Counted from the stretch's first letter, positions 34,781-43,584 are shown. The stretch: DNA of 64,000 nucleotides from Burkholderia sp. S171 (GCF_009766085.1 NZ_LMUF01000010.1:124530-188529); one strand, 5' to 3'. Notes: generated by a model not told the origin, from the letters alone. Made by a program: numbers and translations.

Positions 34781-35049
34781 ACGGGTGGCGAAGCGTGTCT
34801 ATGTCAGAATTCGCGAGAAGGAGGGTTTCAAACATCGGTGGTTCTGGCGAGCACCGTGCTTTTGGGGCACCTATGAATAGGAACCGCACGCTGTGGACAC
34901 TTAGGGTAGTGCGGTTAAAGCGTTTTCTTTGCTTCGTTTCTTTGTCGCTAAGGACCAAGAAATGACGCGCCGCCACGCGCAGTGGCTAACAGTGATAAAG
35001 AGAAAACCCGACTCTCGCAGACCACCACGGCCGAAAGCACCAACCCGGC
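34781..35049 (-). repeat. Right arm of the 270-bp inverted repeat
   Basis: It is the reverse complement of 34281-34550 over nearly its whole length, with small indels near 34800-34830. Together the arms and the 230-bp centre make a 769-bp imperfect palindrome that could form a long RNA hairpin or a cruciform. No transposase or flanking target duplication is visible. Confidence 0.8.
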
Positions 35050-35096
35050 ATAGACCGCGACCACCAACACTGAAAGCAGCAACCCAACATTGACCC

Positions 35097-35184
35097 CCAC
35101 CACCGACCCAGAACCGACCACCCCGAACCCCACCACCGACCACCCCGAACCCCACCACCGACCCAGAACCGACCACCCCGAACC
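35097..35184 (+). repeat. 11-bp modular tandem array
   Basis: Eight adjoining 11-bp units of three kinds lie in the order A B C A C A B C: A = CCACCACCGAC, B = CCAGAACCGAC, C = CACCCCGAACC. Each copy is exact. The array ends 21 bases before a consensus sigma70 promoter. Unit exactness suggests recent slippage or selection. Confidence 0.85.
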
Positions 35185-35205
35185 TCACCCTCAACATTCA
35201 CCTTC

Positions 35206-35233
35206 TTGACAGATTGTATGACAGACATATAAT
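35206..35233 (+). promoter_or_regulatory. Perfect sigma70 promoter with embedded GntR-type operator
   Basis: TTGACA (35206-35211), 16-bp spacer, TATAAT (35228-35233): a 12 of 12 consensus match. The spacer contains ATTGTATGACAG (35213-35224), whose reverse complement differs by one base from TTGTCATACAAT in the promoter at 37956-37983. A repressor bound there would block polymerase directly. The GntR/FCD protein at 44456 is the natural candidate. Confidence 0.8.
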
Positions 35234-35307
35234 AAGTTAAAAACCCGTACCCAAAAAAACGAACTGCTCAGCTGCGCACAAGCAGCAAACCCCGGAGACT
35301 ACTGTCG

Positions 35308-36720
35308 ATGCTAGCCGAAGCAAGTATTGGGTATCGTCTCGACCGCCTGCCGCTCTCACGCTTTCACTGGCGGCTGCTAGGCCTCGTTGCCGCAGGCATG
35401 TTCTTTGATTCGTTCGACATTTACATCGCTGGCTCAGTGCTCGCTGCAATGATCCACAGCGGCGAATCAACACTGCAGCTCAACGCTGGTTTCGTCTCCG
35501 CAACCTTCATCGGCATGATGACCGGCGCGTGGCTGTCAGGCCTCCTCGGCGACCGCTTCGGGCGGCGCTTCTCCTACCAGTTCAACCTCGGCGTGTACGG
35601 GTTTGCATCGATAGCCGCAGCTTTATCGCCGAATGTCTACTGGCTGATCTTCTTCAGGCTGGTGATGGGCCTCGGCATGGGCGCGGAGATCGTGGTGGGC
35701 TACGGCACGCTCAGCGAATTCATACCGGCAACATGGCGCGGACGCTTCGGCACAATCCTGAACCTGATCATCAACACGTCGCTGTTCTTCTCCACGTTCA
35801 TCGGCTGGCTCATCATTCCCCATTACGGCTGGCGGTGGATGTTCGCCATTGCAGGCGTCGGCGCACTGGTTGTCTGGTTCCTGCGCAAATCGATGATGGA
35901 GTCGCCACGCTGGCTGGCATCGCGTGGACGAACCACGGAAGCCGAGGAAATCGTGACGCGGATCGAGACGGCGTGTGGGGTGAGCACAGGCTCACCAGAC
36001 TATCCGCACGTGCCCGTGGATCTTCATTCGCGTGACGCCACCCCGGAGACGCCTGCGCGCCTGGGAGACCTCTTTTCACGCCGATTGATCAAACGCACAA
36101 TCACCGGCATCACCGTGCTGATCGGATTGTTCACGGTCAATTACGCGTTCGTCAGCTGGATCCCGACCTTCCTGGTGAAACAGGGGCATAGCGTCTCGAA
36201 CTCACTGGGCCTCACCACCTTGATGTTCGCAGGTGGTCCAGTGGGCTCGCTGATCGCCTTCGGACTCGCCGAACGCCTGGGCAGAAAGTGGGGCATCGTT
36301 GCGTTCTCGCTGGTCGGTATTGCGTTCGCGGTTGCGTATCCGTTCGCGCAATCGCAGGTCATGATCACGGCCTGCGGTTTTGCGATAACAGCGTGCATCT
36401 ACGTGCTTTCGTCGTTCAGCGTGGCGAGCTATGTGCCCGAACTCTTTCCCACGGAAGTCCGCTTGCGCGGCTCGGGTCTATGCAACACGGTCGGCCGCGG
36501 CTTCAACATCCTGGTGCCGTATCTTGTCGCCATGGCGTTTGCATCGTTTGGGATAGTCGGCGTGGTGTCCATGATTGCCGGCACCTTGCTGCTGCAAGCG
36601 CTGATCGTGGCAGCCATTGGACCGGAAACCAAGAATCGCTCACTCGAAGAGATTGCCGGGGCAGCAACAACCGAAACCCCGCTCGAAGCGGATACAAACC
36701 CGGTCAGCGCACTCAAATAG
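35308..36720 (+). CDS. MFS transporter (AAHS/sugar-porter-like)
   Basis: A 470-residue inner-membrane carrier with twelve predicted helices. MFS signatures include GLLGDRFGRRFSYQ between helices 2 and 3 and FLRKSMMESPRWLASRG after helix 6. The FFDSFDIYIAG block in helix 1 is typical of aromatic-acid and organic-acid proton symporters. It is first in the catabolic cluster behind a consensus promoter. The substrate is probably an organic acid, not identifiable from sequence. Confidence 0.88.
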   Translation: MLAEASIGYRLDRLPLSRFHWRLLGLVAAGMFFDSFDIYIAGSVLAAMIHSGESTLQLNAGFVSATFIGMMTGAWLSGLLGDRFGRRFSYQFNLGVYGFASIAAALSPNVYWLIFFRLVMGLGMGAEIVVGYGTLSEFIPATWRGRFGTILNLIINTSLFFSTFIGWLIIPHYGWRWMFAIAGVGALVVWFLRKSMMESPRWLASRGRTTEAEEIVTRIETACGVSTGSPDYPHVPVDLHSRDATPETPARLGDLFSRRLIKRTITGITVLIGLFTVNYAFVSWIPTFLVKQGHSVSNSLGLTTLMFAGGPVGSLIAFGLAERLGRKWGIVAFSLVGIAFAVAYPFAQSQVMITACGFAITACIYVLSSFSVASYVPELFPTEVRLRGSGLCNTVGRGFNILVPYLVAMAFASFGIVGVVSMIAGTLLLQALIVAAIGPETKNRSLEEIAGAATTETPLEADTNPVSALK

Positions 36721-36761
36721 CCTCCGTTCGAAAGCAACCGTCAAGAAAGGAATTTCCGGTC

Positions 36762-37559
36762 ATGCCAACGCCTGAAAACTACCGCATCTTCGCAGTGAAG
36801 TACGCGCACCACGCGCGCCGTTCCACCGAGAACTTCATTGGGGGCGATCCGCACGACGTCCCCATGCCACTCGATTATTTCGTGTGGGCGGTCGTTGGCG
36901 AGTCCCGCGCGTTCATTGTGGATACGGGGTTCGACACCAGCATGGCGCAGCAGCGCGGACGCACCATTACCCACCCGGTTGAAGACGGTCTGAAGCGGAT
37001 CGGCATCCGGCCGGAGTCGGTAGACGACGTCATTCTTACGCACATGCATTACGACCATGCCGGTAACCGCGCGCTCTTTCCAAAAGCGCGTTATCACGTG
37101 CAGGACAAGGAGATGGCCTATTGCACCGGACGCTGCATGTGTCATCACGCACTGAGTCACCCATTCGAACCGGAAGACGTCAAGGCGATGGTCGGCCGGG
37201 TGTTCGAGGGTCGCGTGGAGTTTCACGACGGTGATTCGCAGCTCACACCCGGCTTGAGCGTGCACTGGGTCGGCGGCCATTCGAATGGCCTGCAGGTCGT
37301 ACGCGTTCACACGGAGCGCGGCTGGGTGGTGCTTGCCTCGGACGCCTCTCATTTCTACGCAAACATACGCGAGAACAGGCCGTACCCAATCGTCTATAAC
37401 GTCGGCGACATGCTGGAGGGCTTCAAGACTGTCATGCATCTGGCGGACTCGCCCGATCATGTCGTGCCGGGTCACGATCCGGAAGTACTCAAGGTCTATG
37501 CGCCGCATGACCGCGAAACCGAAGGCTGGATCGCGCGCCTGGATGTGGCGCCGCGCTGA
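36762..37559 (+). CDS. MBL-fold hydrolase, N-acyl-homoserine-lactonase-like
   Basis: A 265-residue metallo-beta-lactamase-fold protein with the dizinc motif HMHYDHAGN (residues about 91-99), His in GGHSNG, Asp in ASDASH and His in VPGHDPE. It resembles the AttM/AhlD lactonase group, which opens gamma-lactones or acyl-homoserine lactones. The metabolic surroundings favour a pathway lactone over quorum quenching. ATG at 36762 lies 11 bases after AAAGGA; the longer open frame overlaps the transporter. Confidence 0.87.
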   Translation: MPTPENYRIFAVKYAHHARRSTENFIGGDPHDVPMPLDYFVWAVVGESRAFIVDTGFDTSMAQQRGRTITHPVEDGLKRIGIRPESVDDVILTHMHYDHAGNRALFPKARYHVQDKEMAYCTGRCMCHHALSHPFEPEDVKAMVGRVFEGRVEFHDGDSQLTPGLSVHWVGGHSNGLQVVRVHTERGWVVLASDASHFYANIRENRPYPIVYNVGDMLEGFKTVMHLADSPDHVVPGHDPEVLKVYAPHDRETEGWIARLDVAPR

Positions 37560-37600
37560 TCAGTCTTCGCTCTGATTCTTTTCTTACGGAGAGCAACACG

Positions 37601-37927
37601 ATGATTGTAGAGATGCGCATTTATCACTGCCTGCCGGGCCGTTTGCCTGCCCTTCAGGAACGCTTCAGCACCACGACGCTGGGCTTTTTTGAAAAATATG
37701 GCATCGAACAGATTGGCTTCTGGACCACGCTGATCGGATCCAGCAATCACGCGCTTACCTACCTACTGAAGTGGCAAAGCCTCGCCGAACGCGAGACCAA
37801 GTGGAACGCCTTCCAGGCCGATGCCGAGTGGATCGCCAAGCGCACGGCGAGTGAGGCCGAGAAGATGATCGTCGAGCGGATCGAAAACGTGTTTCTCACA
37901 CCGACGGCTTTCTCTGCATTGAAGTAG
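37601..37927 (+). CDS. NIPSNAP-family protein
   Basis: A 108-residue ferredoxin-like alpha+beta barrel of the NIPSNAP family: MIVEMRIYHCLPGRLPALQE at the N-terminus and YLLKWQSLAERETKWNAF in the middle. The family is small, often dimeric, and of poorly defined function, frequently found in catabolic operons. It follows the MBL gene by 41 bases with ACGGAGAG before the ATG. Confidence 0.85.
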   Translation: MIVEMRIYHCLPGRLPALQERFSTTTLGFFEKYGIEQIGFWTTLIGSSNHALTYLLKWQSLAERETKWNAFQADAEWIAKRTASEAEKMIVERIENVFLTPTAFSALK

Positions 37928-37955
37928 GGAAGGGAAAACCCGCATCAATTGATTA

Positions 37956-37983
37956 TCGACTGATTGTCATACAATCGTATAAA
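37956..37983 (+). promoter_or_regulatory. Second promoter with matching operator palindrome
   Basis: TCGACT (37956-37961), 16-bp spacer and TATAAA (37978-37983). The spacer contains the perfect palindrome ATTGTCATACAAT (37963-37975), starting one base after the -35, exactly as at 35213. The ATTGT-N3-ACAAT form is usual for FCD-type GntR regulators. It would drive the dehydrogenase/ALDH genes from 38053. Confidence 0.7.
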
Positions 37984-38052
37984 ATTATCGAATGGATGCG
38001 GCGGGTAATCGCCGCCAGTCAATTTTTTGGTTCTATCACGAAGGCAGGACAG

Positions 38053-38937
38053 ATGACGCGACCGCAACGAATTGGTTTTATCGGTCTGGGCATGATGGGC
38101 ACGCCGATGGTGCAGTGCCTGGCGAAGGCCCGGTTTGAACTCTTTCTCGCCGATGCCGATGCGGCCCGTACGGATGCGCTGGCGAAGGAAATTGGCGCGG
38201 CGCGGCTGGATGCCAACAACGCAGCATCGCTCGATGTACTGATCACCATGTTGCCAAATTCGGCGATCGTAGAGAGCGTTCTGCTCGATGGCGACGCGAA
38301 GGCTTGGGCGCGTCTCTTGCCGAAAGGCGCAGTTGTGATCGACATGAGTTCATCGGAGCCGGAGCGCTCGCGCAAGCTCGGTTCGACGCTCGAGAAGATG
38401 GGGCTCGACTATCTCGATGCGCCCGTTTCCGGCGGCGTGAAGAAAGCGAAGGAGGGCACGCTCGCTATCCTCGCCGGTGGTAACGCAGCCGTGCTGGACA
38501 CTTGCGAGCCCGTGCTCGAAGCGATGGGGAAAAGTGTTCTGCATATCGGCACGGCGGGGTCGGGACACGCAGCGAAGGCGCTGAACAATTACGTTTCGGC
38601 GGCCGGGCTGATGGCAACGGTGGAGGCGCTGCATATTGCGGAGCGTTTCGGGATTGACCCAGCTTCCATGACGGATGTGTTGAATGCATCGACGGGACGC
38701 AGCAATACCTCGGAGAACAAGGTCAAGCAGTTCATGTTGTCGGGCTCTTACGCATCCGGCTTTGCATTGCAGTTGATGAACAAGGACCTGAAGATCGCGC
38801 GCGCATTGTCTGAAGCAGTGGGCTATCCGATGAAACTCGGCATGACATGCACGTCGGTCTGGGACGAGGTGTCGCAACGCTCGACGCCCGCTACGGATCA
38901 CACCGAGATGTACCGGCTGTTAGTGAACGACGAATAA
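38053..38937 (+). CDS. 3-Hydroxyisobutyrate-dehydrogenase-family oxidoreductase, copy 1
   Basis: A 294-residue beta-hydroxyacid dehydrogenase: GFIGLGMMGTPM nucleotide loop at residues 7-18, substrate motif DAPVSGGVKKAKEGT near 121, and catalytic Lys in AAKALNNYV near 172. It would oxidise a beta-hydroxy acid to a semialdehyde or reduce the reverse, with NAD(P). ATG at 38053 follows GCAGGACAG. The next gene is an aldehyde dehydrogenase, the logical follow-up step. Confidence 0.88.
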   Translation: MTRPQRIGFIGLGMMGTPMVQCLAKARFELFLADADAARTDALAKEIGAARLDANNAASLDVLITMLPNSAIVESVLLDGDAKAWARLLPKGAVVIDMSSSEPERSRKLGSTLEKMGLDYLDAPVSGGVKKAKEGTLAILAGGNAAVLDTCEPVLEAMGKSVLHIGTAGSGHAAKALNNYVSAAGLMATVEALHIAERFGIDPASMTDVLNASTGRSNTSENKVKQFMLSGSYASGFALQLMNKDLKIARALSEAVGYPMKLGMTCTSVWDEVSQRSTPATDHTEMYRLLVNDE

Positions 38938-38971
38938 GCGACGAATAATCCCGCAAACAGAGAGGACGAAC

Positions 38972-40402
38972 ATGTCTCGTGCGGCTCAGTTTTACATCGA
39001 TGGACAATGGACTGATCCGGTCTCGCCGGCCTGGTTCGACTTGATCGATCCGGCCACCGAAAGCAAGATCGATCAGCTGGCATTGGGCAATGCGACCGAT
39101 GTTGATCGCGCGGTGGCTGCCGCTAGCCGAGCCTTTGCCGCTTACTCGGCGACATCGGCGCAAGAGCGCATCGACTTGCTTCGGCGGATCGTTCAGGCTT
39201 ACGAGCGGCGCTACGATGAATTTGCCGAAGCGATGCGCATCGAGATGGGCGCACCCATCGCATTTTCGCGCAAAGGGCAAGCGGCGCGCGGTCCGGCACA
39301 CCTCAATGCATTGATCGGTGTGCTCGAGAATTTCGCATTCGAGGAACAGCGCGGCACCACGCGCGTGCGTCTGGAACCCGTCGGTGTTTGCGGACTCATC
39401 ACGCCCTGGAACTGGCCGATCAACCAGATAGTAGTGAAGATCGCGCCCGCGCTGGCCGCGGGTTGCACGATGGTGCTTAAACCGAGCGAATACTCGGCGC
39501 TGAGCGCACTGTTGTTCGCCGAGGTAGCGCACGAAGCCGGGGTGCCTCCGGGCGTTTTGAATGTTGTGAATGGCGACGGACCGGGCGTAGGCGCCGCGAT
39601 TGCGTCGCACCCGGATATCGACATGGTGTCGTTCACCGGCTCGACGCGTGCGGGCATCCTGGTCGCAAAGATGGCGGCGGAGACGGTCAAGCGCGTGGCG
39701 CAGGAACTTGGCGGCAAGTCCGCGAACATCCTGCTCGACGACGTGAACCTGGACGATGCCGTCACGCGCGGCGTGGCCGCGTGCTTCACAAATTCCGGAC
39801 AATCCTGTTCGATCCCCACGCGCATGCTCGTGCCGCGTCACATGATGAACGACGCAGCGCAGATCGCGAAAACAGCGGCCCTGAGCTACAGCGTGGGTGC
39901 AACGGACAGCGAGACCACGCAGCTCGGACCGCTTGTCAATCGCAACCAGTTTGAGCGCGTGCAGGTGTTGATCCAGAAGGGGATTGACGAAGGCGCGCGG
40001 CTCGTTACAGGTGGAACGGGGCGGCCCGATGGGTTATCGAAGGGCTACTACGTCAAACCCACGATCTTCGCCGACGTCACGCCCGACATGACGATTGCAC
40101 GCGAAGAGATCTTCGGGCCGGTGCTGTCCATCATGGGTTACGACAGTGAAGACGAAGCTATCAGCATTGCTAATGGAACTGAATACGGTTTAGCGGCGTA
40201 CGTACAGTCCGGCGATATCGAACGCGCCCGGAAAATCGGCCGCCAGCTTCGCGCGGGTGGTGTCCACCTGAACTATCCCGCACCCGATTTCACCGCGCCC
40301 TTCGGCGGCTACAAGCGCTCGGGAAACGGCCGCGAATGGGGCGAAGCGGGCTTACGCGAATACCTCGAAATCAAGGCAATGGTCGGCTACGGCCAGGCCT
40401 GA
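38972..40402 (+). CDS. NAD(P)-dependent aldehyde dehydrogenase
   Basis: A 476-residue ALDH: WNWPINQ region near residue 149, FTGSTRAG, general-base Glu in QELGGKSAN and catalytic Cys in NSGQSCSIPTRM near 277. Full-length and intact. It would oxidise the semialdehyde from the preceding dehydrogenase to an acid. It sits 34 bases after that gene, with AGAGAGGA before the ATG. Confidence 0.9.
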   Translation: MSRAAQFYIDGQWTDPVSPAWFDLIDPATESKIDQLALGNATDVDRAVAAASRAFAAYSATSAQERIDLLRRIVQAYERRYDEFAEAMRIEMGAPIAFSRKGQAARGPAHLNALIGVLENFAFEEQRGTTRVRLEPVGVCGLITPWNWPINQIVVKIAPALAAGCTMVLKPSEYSALSALLFAEVAHEAGVPPGVLNVVNGDGPGVGAAIASHPDIDMVSFTGSTRAGILVAKMAAETVKRVAQELGGKSANILLDDVNLDDAVTRGVAACFTNSGQSCSIPTRMLVPRHMMNDAAQIAKTAALSYSVGATDSETTQLGPLVNRNQFERVQVLIQKGIDEGARLVTGGTGRPDGLSKGYYVKPTIFADVTPDMTIAREEIFGPVLSIMGYDSEDEAISIANGTEYGLAAYVQSGDIERARKIGRQLRAGGVHLNYPAPDFTAPFGGYKRSGNGREWGEAGLREYLEIKAMVGYGQA

Positions 40403-40442
40403 CGCTCACCTGAAATGACGTAACACGAGAGGGCCACAAGCA

Positions 40443-40838
40443 ATGGAAGACAACTCACGTTTTGACAAGGGCTTCGAGAACCGCAAGGAAGTGCTCGGCG
40501 CATCGCATGTAGAGAAGTCCTGGGCGAACGCGGACGACTTCAACCGTCCGGTACAGAAGCTCATCACTGAATACGCATGGGGTGAGATCTGGGGTGACCC
40601 GACCTTGACGTTCAAGACCCGGAGCATGCTCAACATCGGCATGCTGACCGCCATGAGCCAGCATCACGAGCTGTCCGTGCACGTGAAAGGCGCGCTCAAG
40701 AACGGCGTCACGAAGGAGGAGATCCGCGCGGTGCTGATGCAGGCGGCCGTGTACTGCGGCGCGCCGCTTGCGCTCGCGGCCTTCCGGGTTGCGACCGATG
40801 CGATCAAGGCCTACGAAGCCGACGCCGCCAAAGGCTGA
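40443..40838 (+). CDS. Carboxymuconolactone-decarboxylase-family protein
   Basis: A 131-residue PcaC-type alpha-helical protein with HHELSVHVKGALKNGVTKEE near residue 75 and QAAVYCGAPLALAAF near 100. It lacks the CxxC of the AhpD branch, so it is the decarboxylase rather than the peroxidase type. It might decarboxylate a lactone acid made in the pathway. It follows the ALDH gene by 40 bases. Confidence 0.88.
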   Translation: MEDNSRFDKGFENRKEVLGASHVEKSWANADDFNRPVQKLITEYAWGEIWGDPTLTFKTRSMLNIGMLTAMSQHHELSVHVKGALKNGVTKEEIRAVLMQAAVYCGAPLALAAFRVATDAIKAYEADAAKG

Positions 40839-40912
40839 GCTTCAGCATTCAAGGGGTCCAACGCTCAGTAAGCATCCGCGAGCGATGCAACATGACATCA
40901 ATGGAGACGAGC

Positions 40913-42256
40913 ATGGAAGCAGTCACAACACACGGCGCAGCCAGGGCGGCGACCGAGCAGTCCGTCGATGAGAAACGCCGGAACGCGATCAAGGGCGCGT
41001 TCTTCTCCGAATTCATCGACATGTTCGATATCTACCTGCCGGTCGTCGTGCTCGCGCCGGTGCTGTTCTTCTTCCAGCCACCGCATCTCGCGCCCGGCAT
41101 GGAGGCAATCCTCGCTTCCCTCGTGTTCATCACGACCTTGCTGGGCCGTCCGATCGGCGCGCTGCTGTTCGGCATGGTCGCGGACCGGGTGGGACGTCGC
41201 CGGGCATCGATTCTCTCGGTCTCCGGATTCGGCGTCGTCACGCTACTGATCGCCTTGCTGCCCGGCTACGAAACGCTCGGTATCGGGTCCTACTGGCTGC
41301 TCGTGATCCTGCGATTTATCGATGGTATTTTTCTCGGCGGCGGCTATACGGGCGCAATGCCGCTTGCCATCGAATATTCGAAGAAGGAGCAACGCGGCTT
41401 CGTCGGCGGACTGATCATTGCCGGTTTCCCGGCGGCCTACGTGACGATCAACCTGGTTGCCATGCTGATGTTCGCCGTGTTTCCGCTTAACGGCCTGCAT
41501 TCGCCGTATGTGCAATGGGGCTGGCGTATTCCGTTCGTGATTGGCTCGGTATTGGCGGGCGTTCTCGCGTTGTACTACGTCCATAAAGTCTCGGAATCGG
41601 AGATCTGGGAGAGCGAGACCGGCGAAAAGAAGCCGGAGAAACTGCCGCTTTCCGATCTGCTTCGCGGCAAGAGCGGACGCAACCTGCTGCAGGTCCTGCT
41701 GATGATGTCGGGCTTCTGGCTTACGCAGAACATCATCACGATCTTCATGCCGACGGGCCTGCTTGTGCACACGCTGCACCTGACCGGTTTCCAGATGTCC
41801 CTTACGCTGCTGCTGTCTTATTTCGTGCTGTTTTTCAGCTATATCGGCTCGGGCATGCTCGGCCAGAAAATCGGGCGGCGCACGTTTTTCGTGGTCGTGG
41901 GTCCATTGATTGCGACTGTAGGCGCCGTCATTCTTTATGTACTTTCCAATGTTGACGGTCTGTCTCTGCCGGTCATCATGCTGCTGGTCATGCTGCTCTC
42001 GGTGCTGGTCACGTCGCCGTGGGGCGTGATTGTGACTTATATCAACGAGCGCTTCGTGACCGATGTTCGGGCCACTGGTTTTGGCGTGGGCTTCAGCCTC
42101 TCGGTGATTATCCCGTCGTTCTACGCGTTTTATATGAACTGGCTGGGCGCGTTCATGCCGTTGCGGCTGACGCCGGTGGTCCTGCTGTGCATCGGTGGCG
42201 TGATCGGTACGGTCGGCGCGCTGATGGGACCAGAAACGAAGCACGTCGATTTTTGA
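40913..42256 (+). CDS. MFS transporter, metabolite:H+ symporter-like
   Basis: A 447-residue twelve-helix carrier. The loop GMVADRVGRRRASIL follows helix 2, and the helix-1 region FFSEFIDMFDIYLPVVVLAP is typical of organic-acid symporters. Three in-frame ATGs lie within 21 bases; the third (40913) has GGAGA at proper distance and is preferred over 40892 and 40901. It is the second transporter of the cluster and not closely similar to the one at 35308, hinting at two substrates or a substrate and an intermediate. Confidence 0.86.
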   Translation: MEAVTTHGAARAATEQSVDEKRRNAIKGAFFSEFIDMFDIYLPVVVLAPVLFFFQPPHLAPGMEAILASLVFITTLLGRPIGALLFGMVADRVGRRRASILSVSGFGVVTLLIALLPGYETLGIGSYWLLVILRFIDGIFLGGGYTGAMPLAIEYSKKEQRGFVGGLIIAGFPAAYVTINLVAMLMFAVFPLNGLHSPYVQWGWRIPFVIGSVLAGVLALYYVHKVSESEIWESETGEKKPEKLPLSDLLRGKSGRNLLQVLLMMSGFWLTQNIITIFMPTGLLVHTLHLTGFQMSLTLLLSYFVLFFSYIGSGMLGQKIGRRTFFVVVGPLIATVGAVILYVLSNVDGLSLPVIMLLVMLLSVLVTSPWGVIVTYINERFVTDVRATGFGVGFSLSVIIPSFYAFYMNWLGAFMPLRLTPVVLLCIGGVIGTVGALMGPETKHVDF

Positions 42257-42273
42257 ACTTACGGTAGAGACTC

Positions 42274-43191
42274 ATGAATACGCAACGCATTGGCTTCATC
42301 GGATTAGGCAACATGGGCGGCCGCATGACTCGTCGTCTGGTTGGGGCGGGCATTGAAGTGCTGGGCTACGATGCCGCGCCTGAACGCGCGTTGGCAGCGG
42401 GCGCACAGGCGGCGACGTCGATCGCTGAAGTGGTCCAGTTCGCAGACGTGGTGCTGCTGTCGCTGCCGGACAGCAAGGTGGTTGAAGCAGTGGTGGAGGG
42501 CGCGGACGGGATCCTTGCCTCATGCCGCGAAGGACAGACCGTGGTCGACCTGAGCACGGCCGCAGCGAGTTCCACTATCCGGCTCAACGCGTTGTTCAAG
42601 CAGCGTGGCGTGCAGTACATCGATGCCGGCATTTCCGGTGGCGCGGCAGCAGCGGAAAAGGGCACGCTCACGCTGATGGTGGGCGGTGACGCCGCGGCGA
42701 TCGAAGCAATTCAGTGGGTCTTCAAGCCGATTGCCACGAAGGCGCTGACCATGGGTGAGAGCGGCGCGGGTCATACGACCAAGCTGCTCAACAACTTCCT
42801 GAACGCAGTGAGCCTGTCGGCGACCGCCGAGGTGATGGTCGCGGGCAAGAAAGCCGGGCTCGATCTCCACCGCCTGCTCGACGTGCTCAATAGCAGCAGC
42901 GGCGTGAACTTCGCCACGCAGAACCGCTTTCCGAAGATTGTCGATGGTGACTATCTGGAGGGCGGCCTGACCAGCAAGTTAATGACGAAAGACGTCGTAC
43001 TTTATATCGATCGCGTGCGCGAGCTTGGGGTGTCTTCTCTGAATTCATCAGGTCCCCTTGCTAGTTTCGGTTTGGCAACGGCGCTGGGTTACGGCGACCT
43101 GATCAGTAATCGCGTGGTGGATGCGATCGGCGACGTGTCGGGTGGCGTACGTCTCAAAGATGTCAAAAATTCTTCAACGGGAGAGCAGTAA
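42274..43191 (+). CDS. 3-Hydroxyisobutyrate-dehydrogenase-family oxidoreductase, copy 2
   Basis: A 305-residue beta-hydroxyacid dehydrogenase with GFIGLGNMGGRM at residues 6-17 and catalytic Lys in HTTKLLNNFL near 170. The usual DAPVSGG substrate motif is DAGISGGAAAAEKGT here, which suggests a different substrate from copy 1. It starts 17 bases after the MFS stop. Its stop overlaps the cupin start (TAATG), showing coupling. Confidence 0.87.
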   Translation: MNTQRIGFIGLGNMGGRMTRRLVGAGIEVLGYDAAPERALAAGAQAATSIAEVVQFADVVLLSLPDSKVVEAVVEGADGILASCREGQTVVDLSTAAASSTIRLNALFKQRGVQYIDAGISGGAAAAEKGTLTLMVGGDAAAIEAIQWVFKPIATKALTMGESGAGHTTKLLNNFLNAVSLSATAEVMVAGKKAGLDLHRLLDVLNSSSGVNFATQNRFPKIVDGDYLEGGLTSKLMTKDVVLYIDRVRELGVSSLNSSGPLASFGLATALGYGDLISNRVVDAIGDVSGGVRLKDVKNSSTGEQ

Positions 43192-43580
43192 TGAAAGTGT
43201 TTCGCGGCAGGGCCGAAGGTGCAGTGTCGGAGCAACGCTCGGCTACGTTCAGCGGGGTCGTGTGGGCAGACTCGATCATGCCGACGACCGACAAAGTCAC
43301 CATCGCGAACGTGTTCTTCTCGCCGGGCGCGCGTACTTTCTGGCACACCCATGAGCAGGGGCAGATCCTGCAGGTGACATCGGGCAGCGGATTTGTGTGC
43401 GTCGATGGCGGCGAGCCGCAGGCAATCCGCACCGGCGACGTGGTGTGGATTCCCGCGAATGAGCGTCATTGGCACGGCGCAGGACGCAACAGCTACATGG
43501 TCCATACCGCCACGTCGCTTGGAAAGACGATGTGGGAAGAAGAGGTCGCCGAAGCGGTGTACCAGAACGCGGTGGGTTGA
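43191..43580 (+). CDS. Cupin-domain protein
   Basis: A 129-residue single-domain cupin. Metal-ligand positions are visible in FWHTHEQGQILQV (His, His, Gln) and ERHWHGAG (His). Proteins of this shape act as isomerases, lyases or decarboxylases and often accompany CMD-family proteins. It is translationally coupled to copy 2 of the dehydrogenase and lies 4 bases before the double-CMD gene. Confidence 0.86.
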   Translation: MKVFRGRAEGAVSEQRSATFSGVVWADSIMPTTDKVTIANVFFSPGARTFWHTHEQGQILQVTSGSGFVCVDGGEPQAIRTGDVVWIPANERHWHGAGRNSYMVHTATSLGKTMWEEEVAEAVYQNAVG

Positions 43581-43584
43581 GGTC

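Larger units (their letters stand above)
34205..35205. other. Gene-free repeat region between DUF3501 and the catabolic cluster
   Basis: About 1 kb holds no credible gene. It contains the two 270-bp inverted arms (34281-34550 and 34781-35049), a 230-bp centre without recognisable content, and an 11-bp tandem array (35097-35184). Open frames here are low-complexity or mirror each other across the inverted repeat, which argues against coding. G-rich sequence at 34205-34280 contains a degenerate copy of the right-hand array. Confidence 0.7.

Noticed and set aside
34625..34876. An 83-codon open frame in the repeat region
   Set aside because: It has no ribosome site, runs into the right inverted arm, whose other copy is read in a different frame, and matches no family.
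35097..35184. CRISPR array
   Set aside because: The 11-bp units adjoin without unique spacers and there are no cas genes.
34901..35197. Glycine-rich open frames on the minus strand
   Set aside because: Their composition comes entirely from the 11-bp tandem array and inverted arm; no start signal and no conserved domain.
36942..37006. Possible quorum-quenching role of the MBL-fold protein
   Set aside because: Family resemblance to AHL lactonases is real, but no luxI/luxR gene is nearby and the context is catabolic, so it is not claimed.
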